Assembly (NCBI GenBank): GCA_022376515.1
Contig: WTXI01000214.1
Span: 1-62,687, forward strand
Source: Lactifluus volemus
Lineage: Eukaryota > Basidiomycota > Agaricomycetes > Russulales > Russulaceae
Reading direction: 5' to 3'
Length of the DNA: 62,687 bases
Position numbers and translations under genes: made by a program. The notes beneath the pieces are model-generated. The model saw nothing but the letters and a program-made list of their open reading frames with translations, was not told the origin of the DNA and searched no databases. Shown one piece after another: positions 10,901 through 22,920 of the stretch (positions are counted from its first letter, which is position 1; each line of letters opens with the position of its first letter).

Positions 10901-11413
10901 TGAAAAGATCAACGAGGGAATTTTGGCTTGCGCCGACATCCTTGGCTGCCTATAGACTTTATGGTCAGATTTGACTGTACCAATAAAAGAGTACCACACA
11001 CCACGAGTAAGACACCAATTCCAGCAAAAATCACTTTTGCTGGTGAGAATACCTCGAGTCCGAATGTTAGGGGCATTTCCTTGGCGAGATAAGATTCGGA
11101 AATTCACCGTGCTAACACCCTGGCCGAGGGCGCCAGAAAATGCGCACAGAACAGTAAGAGTGGTGTTGAGCCATTGTTCAGAGCTCCCACTACTGCTCCG
11201 AGATTGAATGAATTGTTGAATATTGTACTGTTTGTTAAGCAGGTCGAGGATAGCGCTAGGAGAGTCACAATCTTCTAGTTGTACCGTGAGTTGGTTTGAA
11301 AGGAGGTCCCTCTTCGTCTTCCTTTTATACTTGATCAAGGCGGCATCGAAGATTGGCCGGAAATTGGAAGATGTGCCTGAAGAAGCCTGAGTCGGGAGAG
11401 GAGTGTGAGACAT
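7902..11413 (-). CDS. Goodbye-NACHT-ankyrin STAND (NLR-like) protein, block 1 copy (8 exons, intact)
   Basis: Exons on the minus strand are 11108-11413, 11002-11052, 10754-10949, 10540-10701, 10223-10492, 10138-10162, 9470-10084 and 7902-9420, giving 1047 residues with consistent phases. The N-terminus resembles the fungal STAND Goodbye domain (NFRPIFDAALIKYKRKT, then VFSPAKVIFAGIGVLL). The NACHT domain has P-loop GKPGSGKSIL at about 328-337, encoded by a 25-bp exon, and Walker B IDALDECP at about 431. A winged-helix-like region (FSHFSVKEFLTSPRLA) follows, then about seven ankyrin repeats from about residue 795 to the end (for example GWTSLHYATAWGNFEAAQLL and GSTPLHVL). Such proteins act as fungal NLR analogues in non-self recognition and programmed cell death; the ligand here is unknown. 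It is the only intact copy in the window. Confidence 0.88.
10138..10162 (-). other. 25-bp micro-exon encoding the NACHT P-loop
   Basis: The exon reads CC GGA TCC GGA AAG AGC ATT CTT AG, with AG acceptor on one side and GTACGT donor on the other. It supplies the Walker A residues GSGKS. Equivalent 25-bp exons are visible in the other two copies with GSGKT (about 18,580-18,604 and 35,452-35,476). Confidence 0.85.
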
Positions 11414-11820
11414 AGGATTTGTTCGAGAAGCTGGTCCGCACTGAAGGGGTTCGGTAGCCGATAAGGTATAGAAGACAATATAACACTTTGCTGGACCCGT
11501 GCGTAACTGCCTCGTGTACACAGAAATAGTCCCACGAAGATATGGCCAGGTGGCCGGACTCGGACTCGGATATACTAACTTAGTAGTACTAGATGATAGG
11601 CGCGCAATTCAACTCATGTAATGGCATAGTATACAAGGTGACAAACATGCAAGCAGAACACATCGTGGGGCCAGTCGAGATAGACGTGATGAGAGAAAGT
11701 CAAGGTGTTATGTGGGTAGTACTACTGTAGTCACCGTGCCGGTTGCGCATGCTGTCTTGATCATTATGCACAATCGGCATGATAATACGTCAGTCAGAAT
11801 CTACTGGTAAGTGATGTTTT
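11414..11820. other. Spacer between block 1 and block 2
   Basis: This holds the upstream region of the minus-strand NACHT gene and the 5' flank of the next coiled-coil gene. It also contains the uninterrupted TTATG target site (11,708-11,712) at which the copia element sits in block 1. The sequence from ATCATTATGCACAATCGGCA onward is shared with block 1 (2917 onward). No other gene is seen. Confidence 0.6.
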
Positions 11821-14403
11821 ATGACACCGGGGCATGCCCTCGCCGCGCCTACAATATTGACCCTGGATAAGTATCTAGTTGTACAGTGGTGTGTGTCGGT
11901 GTCGGTTGACTCTGGGGTGCACATGCCAGTATATGCATGCCCTGTTTCGGGATTGAGCCAAGTCACGGAAGGTCAAAGACTCCAACCCTCCCCTACCCAG
12001 CGCAGAACGCCCCAAAACTCGCGACGTTCTTTTTCCTCGCATCATCAAAAGCCATTTTTAAGAACACGAACGGTGTCCTGCCCTCGCCGCCGTGAAACGC
12101 CTCCCTTAACACACTCACATACACCACCGGTCGACGAACGTGCTTCATTTCATGGACACAGCGACGATGATGGAGGTGAAGAATAGAAGACGAAGACGAA
12201 GCTGAGGAAGAGCATGAAGAACCCCAGCCACAACCCTTCCTCTCCTTAATCCTCTGCGCCGTCATCCGTCGATCACAATGCCCGGTGCCCTCTTCCCTCG
12301 CAGTCCGTCAATAGACCCCACCCCGTCCCAACCTGTGGCGCTCCATGTACACTTTCCAACCAAGCCGACCTACTTTGACTATGAGGTGCCTGTGGCTGGC
12401 ACATCGAGCTCTCCGGAACGCCCGCCGCCCCCAACACCTATTCCCCATCGATCCCGTGCGGAATTGGTTGGTGAGCTGTCAGGGCGGCGCGGCGAGCGGG
12501 TTACAGGTGGCGGCGATACCGTGACGGTGTCGGGACTGTTACGGACGGAGAAGGGCAAGCAGCGCGCGACGGATTCTGTAACGGATGCGGTATCGTCGCC
12601 TCCGACGAGGTCGACTGCATTCGCTGGAAGAAATAGAGTCGATGCCGGCGACGATGTGCGATTTGAACCCGTAAGCGCGGACACGTCGAGCGAGATTCGC
12701 GTGCGCGGGATGGAGAAGCAGTTGTCCGCTGTGCGGGAGGAACGTAGAGCGCGCGAAGAATGGTGGGACACAGAGGCGGAAACGACCTTGATTAGGGAGG
12801 AGAAGGCAGGGTATGAAGACAAGATTAAGAGGTTGGAGGAAGAAGTGAGACGGCTCAGAGAGGAGGTACGCATCTCGAGTCCCAGTTTTTCCATCGTATT
12901 TCGTATTAACTATCTTTTTTTTTTTGTTCCCGAAAGCTGGCGAGGAGGCCAGCAACGACCCTCGCAGACTACTCATATTCCCACTCCATGCCCCCACCAC
13001 CGCCACCACCGCCGCCGCCACCACCACCACCAGATAGATCCCTCGTTCTTCCCCGAATACCAACAACTCCTGCATCAACGGAACTATCCTTTTCCGACGT
13101 TCGTGCACACTTACGACACGCTGGGACACCTGTCGAGGCTCCGATTAACGGTCCATCAAGGTCAAAGCGCGTCGGATAACCTACCATCGGCGTACATGCA
13201 GACAAGATGGCCGCGTTCCTGAAGGAGATGAAGTCCGTACGACTAAAGAAGGTGTATAACGCACCGGCAGATATGGGGCGACCCACTCTCCATGCGAGTT
13301 CCGCCGACAACTCGTTTGTCGCTGCAGGCATTCAGCGGCCACCACGCCCACGCCCAGTCGATGGCCCGGTTGCAATCGGCGAGAAGCGAAAGAGGGAGGT
13401 CGATACGCAGGCGATGGAAGGCGTGCAGTCGATCAAGCGTCGATTGATGGGTCCAATTCCTCGCTCGGCAGACTCTTCCTTCCAATCTACAAACACGAGC
13501 TTCTCTTCTCAGTCTCAGTCTCAGAGCCAGAGCCAAGCAGAGGCAGGACCTTCGAAGCTTCCGCGCTCATTCATACCCGTACGAGCGTGGCCTTCGAGCT
13601 CTGTGGATGGGACGGACGTGACGCCGTCTCTCACTTCTGATGGAGATCCCGAGCAAGTACCTGATGAACCATTGCCTCCCACTCCTCCTCAAGTACCCGT
13701 AGTCGCCGCTGAATCGCCGGAGGAACAGGTTCTCTCGCCTGTATCATCCCCAAAAAAGGGAGCGGCTGTCCCTCGCCCGCCTACACCCCCTCGACGAGCT
13801 CAGCCCCATGAAAGAGTCGCACATAGTGTGTTTGACAAGCGTCCCTCGCGATCGCCACTTCCTGCACCTACACCACTCAAGGCACGCCCACCAACACGAT
13901 CCACAGCGCGACGCAGAATACTTGACGAATCTGACGACGAGGACGACCCACTGGCGATCGCAGTGTCCGATTCACCCCTTGTTGTGCGCGCGCGACGAGA
14001 GCGAAGACCCGCAGCGACGGGAACGGGAGCTGCTCGGCATACACGACGGGATGGCGAGTCATCGGCGCAAGGCGGCGAGCCAAGCAGGACTGGGCGACGG
14101 CGCACGCTAGACGAGGAGCTACGCAACTCTGATGGGGTGACTGAAGAGGACTTGTTGGTGTTTGATATTGAGCCGCATGTGTACACCACGGTTGGGCCGG
14201 CTAGTGGACCTGCGCCTGGGCGTAAAGGGTTTCTTGCGCACGGTGGTGGTGGAGGTATCCCCGTATATGTGGGCGCTGGAACTGTCGAACGCGTAGAAGG
14301 TGGCGATGAAGATGACGATGAAGTGCAAATAATCGAACCTCCACCGCTACCGACGGCGCCAAGAAGAACAAGAGGACGTACTGGTAGTGGTGTGCGGAGA
14401 TGA
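11821..14403 (+). pseudogene. Disordered coiled-coil protein gene, block 2 copy, with premature stop
   Basis: The 5' frame from 11,821 closes at a TAG near 12,184. From ATG 12,278 the frame is open to the donor at 12,866. The 71-bp intron (12,866-12,936) restores the frame seen in block 1, then a TAA at 13,177-13,179 ends it where block 1 has CAA in CGCGTCGGACAACCTACC. The product would be about 276 residues against 842. The downstream 398 residues (13,207-14,403) remain open and nearly identical to block 1, including the WH2-like stretch, and could in principle be translated from the ATG at 13,207. The open downstream frame suggests the stop is recent, but a decayed relic at 20,987 shares the same TAA. 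Calling it a pseudogene is inference. Confidence 0.72.
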
Positions 14404-14706
14404 TGATGACTTGTGTTTTACGATGATTTAGAACATATGACACAAGATCTACTAGTATCACTTGTTCATTGGTCTAAGCTGTATGTAGTACATTGATTGT
14501 TGTTAACTTTGTTTTCGTTTGTTATTGGGCTTTTTTGTTACTATTATCATTTTTTTGTCTTTGTTACCCTAATTTTCACTTCCTTTCCACTGTTCCCCCA
14601 GTGTGTGGCTTAAGGAACTTTGAGAGAAGTTTGGTTCGGAGCCAAGAGACCGACTCGTCCGTCTCTGTCGGCGCTGTCACAATCTGATCCTTGCCTTTGT
14701 ACTGAT
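14404..14706. other. Spacer and 5' region of the second Nudix gene
   Basis: This matches 5592-5903 with small indels. No gene is seen. Confidence 0.5.
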
Positions 14707-15893
14707 ATGACTGGCCACGTATTCGGCATCTCCGACTCTGCCCTCGCCTCACTCTCAACCAGTTCACGAGTGGCCATACAGCGATTGCTCGCTCATTCAC
14801 CCGAATTCTCCAACGCGTACGTATCCTCATTCATTTTCGTACAACTCCGGGCCGGCGGCGCCCGTTCTCTCTCTTTCGATTCTCGCGGGGCCCCCAGGCT
14901 TTTTGAAACTTTTGAACCTGATTTGCGCTTCCCCCCCCCTCTCTCCCCCATTTTAGATATGCGGATCTACCGATTTCGAAGCTCGCCGCGGTGCTGGTTC
15001 TGTTGTATGAAGGAGCCGGCGGCGAGCTACGCGTGCTCTTGACCACGCGCTCGAAGGAACTGCGTTCCCATCCGGGACAGACCGCACTTCCAGGAGGGAA
15101 AATGGACAAAACGGACGCTGGGGTGGTCGAAACTGCAGTGAGCCCTTTTCTTTTCCTTCCTGCGCTTGGTCCTTCCCAATGGAGTCAATTGACAATGGGC
15201 GCGATTTTTGCGATTTTTGGTAAGTAGTTTAGGGAAGCAAATGAAGAAATCGCACTCCCACTGTACTCTCCGCACGTTCACACCCTCTGCACCCTCGACC
15301 CATTCGTCTCGCGGTACATGGTAGTGGTCACTCCCGTGGTAGCCTTTCTCGATGACCTCTCCGTTCTGGAGGAGCTGCGCGCTGCTCCTGGTGAGGTAGC
15401 ACATATATTTGACCATCCGCTTGAGGCACTGCTCGATCCTGAGTTGGTCCGCAAGGAGGCACTCGTACTGCTGGATAGCGAGCATTGGCCTTACGAGGAG
15501 GAACTCCACGTGCGTCCCCTCATTGTAGCGTCCTTCAGCTGTTCCCACTCTTATGGTTATCGCCTTTACTCAGAACTTCACCGACGCCCTCTGGCTAGGG
15601 AGTATTTATCGCCTGCACCGCTTCAGGAGCACAGCCTCGCCAGTGAAAGGATTGACAGCAGACATCCTCGTAGGCTTTTTCTCACTGCCCTGCTTTGTTC
15701 GGTTTGGCTGACGGTGGAAAATTAGATGGAGATTGCGAATATTGCGTACGCTCGCGATGCTGCATTTGAGAGGTGGGGACCAGGCCAATTGAAATCCTTC
15801 GAGGAAATCCAACAGGCTATCTCGGCTTGCTCGCAGCCACACTGGCAGCCCTTACCTGGAAACGTTGCACCAACTGCAACTGTGTTGGCCTGA
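14707..15893 (+). CDS. Nudix hydrolase, CoA pyrophosphatase-like, block 2 copy (5 exons, intact)
   Basis: Exons are 14707-14816, 14957-15137, 15228-15509, 15574-15669 and 15726-15893, giving 278 residues. Phases and splice signals match the block 1 gene exactly. The Nudix box reads GGKMDKTD, VVETA, FREANEEIALP, with Val to Ile the only change seen in it. Substitutions elsewhere are few and largely conservative, for example DALWLGSIY for DALWIGSIY. Both copies therefore look functional. The predicted reaction is as for the block 1 gene: CoA or acyl-CoA diphosphate cleavage. It is the only gene of block 2 without a disabling change. Confidence 0.88.
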
Positions 15894-16386
15894 TAGTTAC
15901 TCAAACATCAGGTCGTTTCTCACAGATGTACGTACAAGAATAGGGTAATGCACTCATAGAATTTATGAGTTTGGTGGTGGGAACGCACTGGTCTATAATC
16001 ATCCAAGTCATCTGATTTGACCTTGGATGACCCACAAAATCAGCATGGCCATTGGGTGGGATATGCCAAACATGTAAAGTTTAGTAGCAATACAAAATGC
16101 GATGGCGAGCGACATCGGATTCCTATCAGACGTACTTAGCATTGGTAACGATACACCGTTGCATACACTTCTTTGAATATGCGTTTACATGGCGCAGAAT
16201 GTTTACAACAACCACTAGTAGTACAGTAACAAAGACGTACTCGTCGACGTGTGCGACGTGAGTCGGCCGTATCACAATAGGGTTGGGATGGCAGTGTACA
16301 TAATGTGAGGTGGGGATGGGGTGAAGCCTGAGCGTTGTCAGTGACAGTTCAAGTTGTAGGGATGGGCTGTGGTGTCGCACATACTC
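15894..16386. other. Convergent intergenic region, block 2
   Basis: This is a shortened counterpart of 7102-7901, about 300 bases shorter. It contains diverged but alignable sequence and no supported gene. Confidence 0.5.
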
Positions 16387-19300
16387 TCATTTAGAAACGT
16401 GCTCTGAGAGCAGTTTAATCATCTCCTCATGATCTTGATCTGCAACCTGGAATGCCGTTCTGCCACGATTATCTACCGCTCGTATATCCGCTCCATGCTC
16501 GAGCAATACACATGCGACTGCGCATTTCCCCTCCCGTTCCTCTCCGGACGCCGTTGGGGAAGAAGCCAGATGTAACGGGGTCGAACCATCGTTACTCCGC
16601 GCGTTCATATCTGCACCGTAGACAAGCAATAACTGAACCACATCGGGATAACCTCTTCTCGATGCTACGTGTAATTGGGTTTCGCCGTCGATATTCTTGA
16701 TCTTGACGTCTGCATTATGTTTCGCTAGTAATTGAGCTGCCTCGAACCTCCCCCATACAGCAGCAAAATGTAGTGGAGTCCAACCATTTTTGGTCTGGAT
16801 ATCCGTATCCGCGCCATGACTGAGTAGCCACTGCACAATTTCAGTGTCGCCATGTATCGTTATCCCATGCAGTGGTGTTTTTTTCATAGGAGCCTCGAGC
16901 GTCAACCTTTGCACCGTGGTCATAGAGTAACTGTGCGACATGAAAGTGTTTGCCTGCCAATGCAGCCCCCAGGGGTATCCGATACCATCCGCCATCGGCA
17001 TTCACATCTTGTAGATGCCTGACAATGAGATCCTCTGCAAGGTCACGAAATCCACAGAGTGCGGCGTAATATAGGGGGGAGGCCAGTTCGCGGTGGGTGT
17101 ATAGGTTTGAGAAATACTGGAAAAAGGAACCACCAGGGGGTTGAGTGTCTATGTTGTAGAAACGGAGCCACGCCGAAAATGAAGCTTGGTGGGATCAAAA
17201 AGAAGTTGCAGCCCCTTCCATATTCCGGACGACACATTCCCGAATTGCGCATGATCGACCCAATATCGAGCCGCATATTCAGCCAGTGGAAAGTCGTCCA
17301 TAACTTTATCTTCATCCTCCGAGTCGGCCTTATCTTCGTAAGCCTGGTCGACTCCGGGAAAATGCAACAAGACACCTAGGCAAGATTGTGCGAGGGTCTT
17401 GTGCGCGGGCTCCAGGGAAATATGATAGCGGGAGACATCCGGACTTGAATCGGCAAGACGAGGCGAAGTAAGGAACTCCTTCACCGAGAAATGCGAGAAT
17501 TGAACGACCCGTGAATCGTCCGAGTCTATCTCGACAATGGTAATCATGCTGGAACATGCAGCTTGAAGAGCCTCTTCTTGATCTTCCCACCGCCAGTCTG
17601 GGTTCAACATTGGAATCCCTTCACCACTATCGAAGTCAACCGCGAGGACTTCGCCGAGTTCCTCAACGCGAAGTGGTCGGGTGGCCACTACGAGACATTG
17701 GAAAAGGCGATAAGCATCCTCGCGATTTGTGCCCTTGATTTCCTTCAGAACACGTAGATACGTCTCGTCCAGCGATTCGGGCAACTCTTTCAGGACACGC
17801 TCGACATTGCGTGCAGGACAGTCCCTCAGCGTTTGCAGCTGACATACAACCCATCGAAACCTGATTATCTGCGTGAGGACGTGCTACCAGCATAAACAGA
17901 CATCCGTACATTCCGTCGGCTTTTTCAGAGAGTGTCTTGATAACTAGATCTTTAAACGCTTGTCTCCACTTCTTCATCACCAGCTCATTGTCCGAATGAA
18001 TCACCGAGCGAACATAATCGGCAATATCTTGCTTCTGTCCGTCTTGGTCGTGCAGAGACAGCTTGAGACGTGCGACTTGTTCAAGAGAATTTCGTATATC
18101 AAGCTCTGGGCGGCTTGTTACACATATATACAAGTTTGGAAGCTGTAGCTCGACAAGTTCCTTAAGAAACCTCAGGACCTTTTGACGCGACTGAGGCACC
18201 CCGATTGACTTGGAAATATTAGGGCATTCGTCGAGAGCGTCGATAATAAAATAAATTGGGACTTGTCCCAGGACCCGAAACATGCTTTTGAGGCAATGTG
18301 AAAGCACAGTTTCACTGGGTTGTTGTTTTCCCTGATGGTGCGTGGAGTACAAGTCGAAAAGGACCTTGAAGCAAAGCTCGGATTGACGACAGAGCTGGAC
18401 GAGGAGAGAAGTTTGCAATGCGCGAATATCTTGCTTCGAGGCATCTTTAAAGTCGAAGAAAAAATACACCATGTGAGACGGCCTGGTGTTGAGGGACTGT
18501 TTGAAGTCATTGACGATCGCAGAGCTGGTCAAAAATATGACTTGGTTGAAAGACAGTCAGTCAGATAGCGACTCACCTAAGGATGGTTTTTCCGGACCCG
18601 GCTATCAAGTCATAAGGGAGAGATTAGCAACAGCAGAGTTACCGATAAAAGAACATATGTACGTTTTCCATGAATCCAGAGTAAGGACCCAGAACTGGAT
18701 GCTTTCCAATCTTGAAAGGTCTGGCCTTGAGTGAACCACACCGCAGTGCCATCGTGGTAAGCATCTCGGGCAGTGTTATAATTGATGGAAGGATCTGGAG
18801 GGGAAAGCCACTGGTGAAACGATTCGCGTAACTGATGTTCACTGGCAGTGGCATTTTGAGACTCTAGCCAGTGTCTCAGATCTCCAAGATCGTTCCCAAC
18901 CTGTTGCGTTGCTAACGTCGTTTCCCTTATACCTATAACTCGTTATTAGCACTAGACTAGTCGAAATATACGTTGCGCACCATCAACCACCTGTTCCATA
19001 TCATTGGCCATGCTGCCCGTAGCTTCCAGGACTTGCACAGTTGCAGTTAGAGCCTCATCATTTGACAATCTTTCCATCCTTTTCAGCGAATCTTCAATAT
19101 CCGTCTTTCCGCACAGCTTCATTACGAATTTCTCTGAAAACAGTCAGTCAACTTGAAGTGACAACTCTACAAGAGATCAACTCACTCCCCCATCCTTGTC
19201 TGATCTCCTTCGTCGCAATAGCCAGGATTCCAATAATCTCCGCCATTATTTTCGCAATCACATTCTTCATCGCTTCAGTCAGTCGAACATCGACGTAGAT

Positions 19301-19846
19301 CTCGAGACGTCCGAAAAAGGTTTCGATTCGGTTGAAAAGATCAACGAGGGAGTCTTGGCTTGCGCCGACATCCTTGGCTGCCTATAGGCTTTATGGTCAG
19401 ATTTGACTGTACGAATGAAAGGGTACCACACACCACGAGTAAGACACCAATTCCAGCAAAAATCACTTTTGCCGGTGAGAATACCTCGAGTCCGAATGTT
19501 AGAGGGCAGATCCTTGACGGGACAGATCTGAAGATTCACCATGGCAACACCCTGGCCAAGGGTGCCGGAAAGTGCGCATAGAACAGTAACAGTGGTGTTG
19601 AGCCATTGTTTAGAGCTTCCAATATCGCTCCGAGATTCAATGAACTGTTGAATATTGTACTGTTTATTAAGTAAGTCGAGGATAGCGCCAGGGGAATCGC
19701 AATCTTCCAATTGTACTGTGAGCTGGTGGGCAAGAAGGTCGTTCTTTGTCTTCCTTTTATATTTGATCAGGGCAGCATCGAAGATAGGTCGGAAATTGGA
19801 TGCTGAGGGTGTCGGGATTGGAGTGTGAGACAGGAGTGTGAGACAT
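16387..19846 (-). pseudogene. Goodbye-NACHT-ankyrin gene, block 2 copy, at least three frameshifts
   Basis: The exon structure matches block 1, including the P-loop micro-exon (GSGKT), the NACHT exon (IIDALDECP) and the ankyrin exon. Three lesions are visible. Just after the ATG (19,844-19,846) a 13-bp motif TGTCTCACACTCC is present twice, shifting the frame; one copy would leave it open. Near 17,178 a base is missing in the T-run before the ankyrin region, so that frame ends shortly after DPTKLHF. Near 16,885 an extra base in an A-run shifts the frame again. The donor after the NACHT exon is GTACGG in place of GTAAGG. Large parts stay open (for example 17,149-17,784 and 16,387-17,001), so decay is recent. 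Confidence 0.85.
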
Positions 19847-20119
19847 AGGGAAAGTTATGAGTGTGTTAAGGCATACAGTAAAGACAAAGATGACAATGCT
19901 GCCTGAAAATAGTCCCACGAAGCTCGCCACCACGGAGTCAGTCTACGTATGAGACCTAGCGTATTGCCTGGACTCGGAGGTTTTTCAGTTTGCCATCGTC
20001 ATCGAACGCTATTTAGACAAAGTACTGGATCGTCATTGACAGGAAAAGGTGCAAGAAAAGCTCCAGCGCCGGAGCTGCCAGTGTTCTTGCACCTTTCTCT
20101 ATCACGCCTCTAAAATCTG
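19847..20119. other. Spacer right of block 2 with a strong hairpin
   Basis: This holds upstream sequence of the NACHT pseudogene, then unique sequence with an inverted repeat at 20,043-20,097, then the edge of the next coiled-coil relic. No gene is seen. Confidence 0.5.
20043..20097. repeat. Long hairpin (two nested stems)
   Basis: The outer arms GAAAAGGTGCAAGAA (20,043-20,057) and TTCTTGCACCTTTC (20,084-20,097) pair with one bulge. The inner arms AGCTCC (20,059-20,064) and GGAGCT (20,071-20,076) also pair. It lies between block 2 and the next relic. It could be a small foldback repeat or a transcript hairpin; neither can be shown here. Confidence 0.65.
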
Positions 20120-21010
20120 TTGATTGATAACCGCGCTTCGTTTGACAGGCACGGAGACACAGCGAAGAGAATTACGACAAATCTGCGCCACAATCGTTTC
20201 GCCCTCCTGTTATGGAGACTGGACATTGAATTAATGACAAGCGCCTCTGAATCCCTGACTTTACCGCCGATTGTCCATCACGATCCCTGCATCGTCTTCC
20301 CTCACAGCCCACTGGGCTGTATGGATGCTGGACTGTCCGGCTCCATTATCCTGCTCCGTGGCATGCCTTGTGCATTTCCTGATCAAGCCTGTCTACTTTG
20401 ACTACGTGGCATCCCTTCCGGCCCTTTGAATTCTTTAGAACCCCCTCCGCAGCCTACACCGATTACCCGAGGATCCCAAGCGGGATCGGTTAGTGAGGTG
20501 TCTGGGCACCGCAGCTAGTGGGTCTCAGATGTCGGTGGTGATGGCGTACTACCAGGGACCAGGGTGGTCATAGAAGAAGGGCTAGCAGTGCGCATGGGTG
20601 GATCTTTTAACATGTGAAGCACCGTCACTTCAGGCCTTCTGGGGTTGAGTTTGGCTGATCCAAGGAGGGTAAATGAGTCATTACCTTGCAAACATCAAAT
20701 CCAACCAGATTTATGGTTGCAGGCAGGGAGAGAAATGCGCATCTCGTGTCCGGATTTCCATCTGTCTTTTCGTGTTGACAATCTGTCCGTTATTTTTGTT
20801 CCCGGAGGAGACCAGGAATGGCTCACACAGACTACTGGTATTCTACTCGTATTCTCACACCATGTCCCCACCCCCACCTTCGCCCCCACCATTAGGTAGA
20901 CCCTTTGTTCTTCCCCGCATACATCCAACTCCTGAATCAGTGGAACTGTCCCTTTCCGATTTTCATGCATCTAGAGCAACGCGAATCGGATAACCTACCA
21001 TTGGCGTAAA
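20120..21010 (+). pseudogene. Decayed coiled-coil gene relic (third copy), left part
   Basis: Scattered segments align in order with the coiled-coil gene. They include GACACAGCGAAGA, CTTCCCTCACAGCCCACTGG (compare CTCTTCCCTCGCAGTCCGTC), the intron and polyproline region around 20,730-20,900, and CGGATAACCTACCATTGGCG (20,987 onward). The frame is broken throughout. The same CAA to TAA change seen in block 2 is present (GGATAACC). The relic is interrupted at 21,011 by a TIR element and resumes at 24,433. Confidence 0.75.
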
Positions 21011-21969
21011 TGAAATTGTCGGAAAAACGTAGATTACCATATCAGCATTGTGAGGCCTGACAACATCTTACGAAAATCTGACAAAGCTGATGGAATTTAT
21101 CAGGACTTTATCATAGTTCCATAATAACTCATAAACTGAATAAGCCATGACAGCTGGGTGTGGCAGAAACGGCCTAACTGGAATATCAGTAGTTACGACA
21201 GCTGAAGGAATTATGATGGAGGCTGCTGTGCTGATCAGAGCTGATCAGGGCTTATCGGGGCTTATCATGTCTTTCGGGGCTGGGATGTCAGCATGTTATT
21301 GGCGTTATATCAGACCATGTAACTAGTTATACACTACATGTATAAAATAATTAGTGTTTGGCTCCATTTGCTCCGCTGTTGCCGCCCCTTGTCCATTGCC
21401 CGCTCTCACTTTGCTGCATGGCCTCGCTTTCAAGTAGTTCACATGTAATCACGGGTTGGGCATTGTTATGTGGGGTGCTTGGACGATGCTCGAGTTTCGT
21501 CACCTCCAATTCACCTCCCTCCCTTTCCTCCAATGGGCCTGATTCTCATTGTCCTTTCCCTGCTCACCTCGCACCACCTCCTTTCACTGGCCTTTTTTTT
21601 TTTTACATTTTCTGCCGCCCTCTTCAGCTGTCTTGCAAGCCCCTGATCACCGACCCCAGAACCCAGAAATGGATAAGGTATTTTTATTTACCATGATATT
21701 CAATTCGCATACCGAGGCGGCGTTCTGGCCATGAGACGGAAACATGACTAATGTTTCCGTCTAATGGCTCCCCTGGGTCCATTGTCTTCCGGCCCTTGTG
21801 TTTTCGCCTTGCGTGTCCATTGGTTCCTTATAACCGACATTTCAATTACAACCCAGCGTGTGGCGGTTTATAAAACCCAATCACAGTGAGTGAATTTGCA
21901 TCCGTTTTCCTCCTAGCCATCTGACTTCCATCTTGACAGTCTCTCTTTCCCCCCTCTTCTCGCTCTGTT

Positions 21970-22920
21970 TTGTTCTACCTCCTTTTCTTCCATAACCCTT
22001 GTTTATTCTGTAAGCTCCTGAGGTGGTTGTACTCACTAGTCTCATGTGTGCATGTCTTTTTCTTTACATACTTCATCCACCGCTTTCGGCAAGAGATCCT
22101 GCTCAGTTTCTTAGGCAAGCCGCCCTCTCCAGCCGCAAGCTCAAACGTCGAAGGCTCGATGCTACAACCGCTTCTTCCATCGCCTCATTTTCCAGACCTT
22201 CATCGCTATCTTATGCTTCCTCGTCTTCCATTTCTCTTGATTACGGTCAAGAAGATTCGTCCCCATCAGCTCCGACCTCATCTGAACAACCGACTTCCCG
22301 ACGACGACCACTGCACCGCCAATAGCACGTAGATCTCCACCTCGCACTATTATTCAGCCAGGTGATCCCGAAATTGTATGCCAAAGTCTCTCCCGCCAGA
22401 TGTCCCCCACTGTTGGCCGTTACTACAGCCTAGGTCCTCACATGTCCGTGAAAGAGGACAAAAGCCGCGTTCAGGTCACCGAGATGCAACCGAGCTTGCT
22501 CCCAGTCCAGGTGACTAGTATACGTATCTTTTATGGCCGTTGAAGTACTAAATCACTTTCCCTTTCCAGTTCTCAGAGCGCGCAACTCTTCCCCCTCCGG
22601 AAAGAAATGTGTGTGGAATGGAATGAGAATGTCGACGCTTTGTGAGAAATCCGTATTTCAATTCTATTTCTGTTTACAACCGGCGAAAAAGAGTTCCCCT
22701 CTGAGTGTGGTGGTCAGCACCCCGAACGCTGCAACTGCCGCTCTAGACAACCCTACCGTTGAAGGAAGTGCTGCCCGTCCTCCTGTTCAGGCCAACAGTG
22801 AAACCGTTCAACCTACAGCAATCACCACATCTCCACCTCGGAAGGGTGGCATTTCCATCGGAAGTGGCACCACTACCCTCCTAGTTCTGGCGGACCTGCT
22901 CCTCAACCCCCTCTAGACGA
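21970..22920 (+). other. Possible broken disordered-protein gene within the TIR element
   Basis: Two overlapping frames (about 22,023-22,325 and 21,970-22,332) and a third (22,533-22,916) encode Ser/Pro-rich sequence. An intron-like stretch runs from GTATACGT (about 22,517) to TTTCCAG (22,570), and a TATA-like TTTATAAAACCC lies at about 21,868. I recognise no family and cannot build a single frame. This is probably captured or decayed host sequence. Confidence 0.35.

Larger units (their letters stand above)
2900..11580. repeat. Block 1 of a tandem segmental duplication
   Basis: This approximately 8.7 kb block holds the coiled-coil gene, the Nudix gene and the convergent NACHT-ankyrin gene. 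Block 2 (about 11,708-19,985) repeats the same order and orientation with nearly identical exons and diverged introns and spacers. Both blocks start at the same TTATGTGGGTAG sequence and end upstream of the NACHT gene near the shared AAATAGTCCCACGAAG (about 11,525 and 19,909). Confidence 0.92.
11708..19985. repeat. Block 2 of the tandem segmental duplication
   Basis: This is the second copy of the coiled-coil, Nudix and NACHT-ankyrin block. Exons of the Nudix gene have exactly the same lengths as in block 1 (110, 181, 282, 96 and 168 bp), while introns and spacers have diverged. The coiled-coil and NACHT genes here carry disabling changes. Confidence 0.92.
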
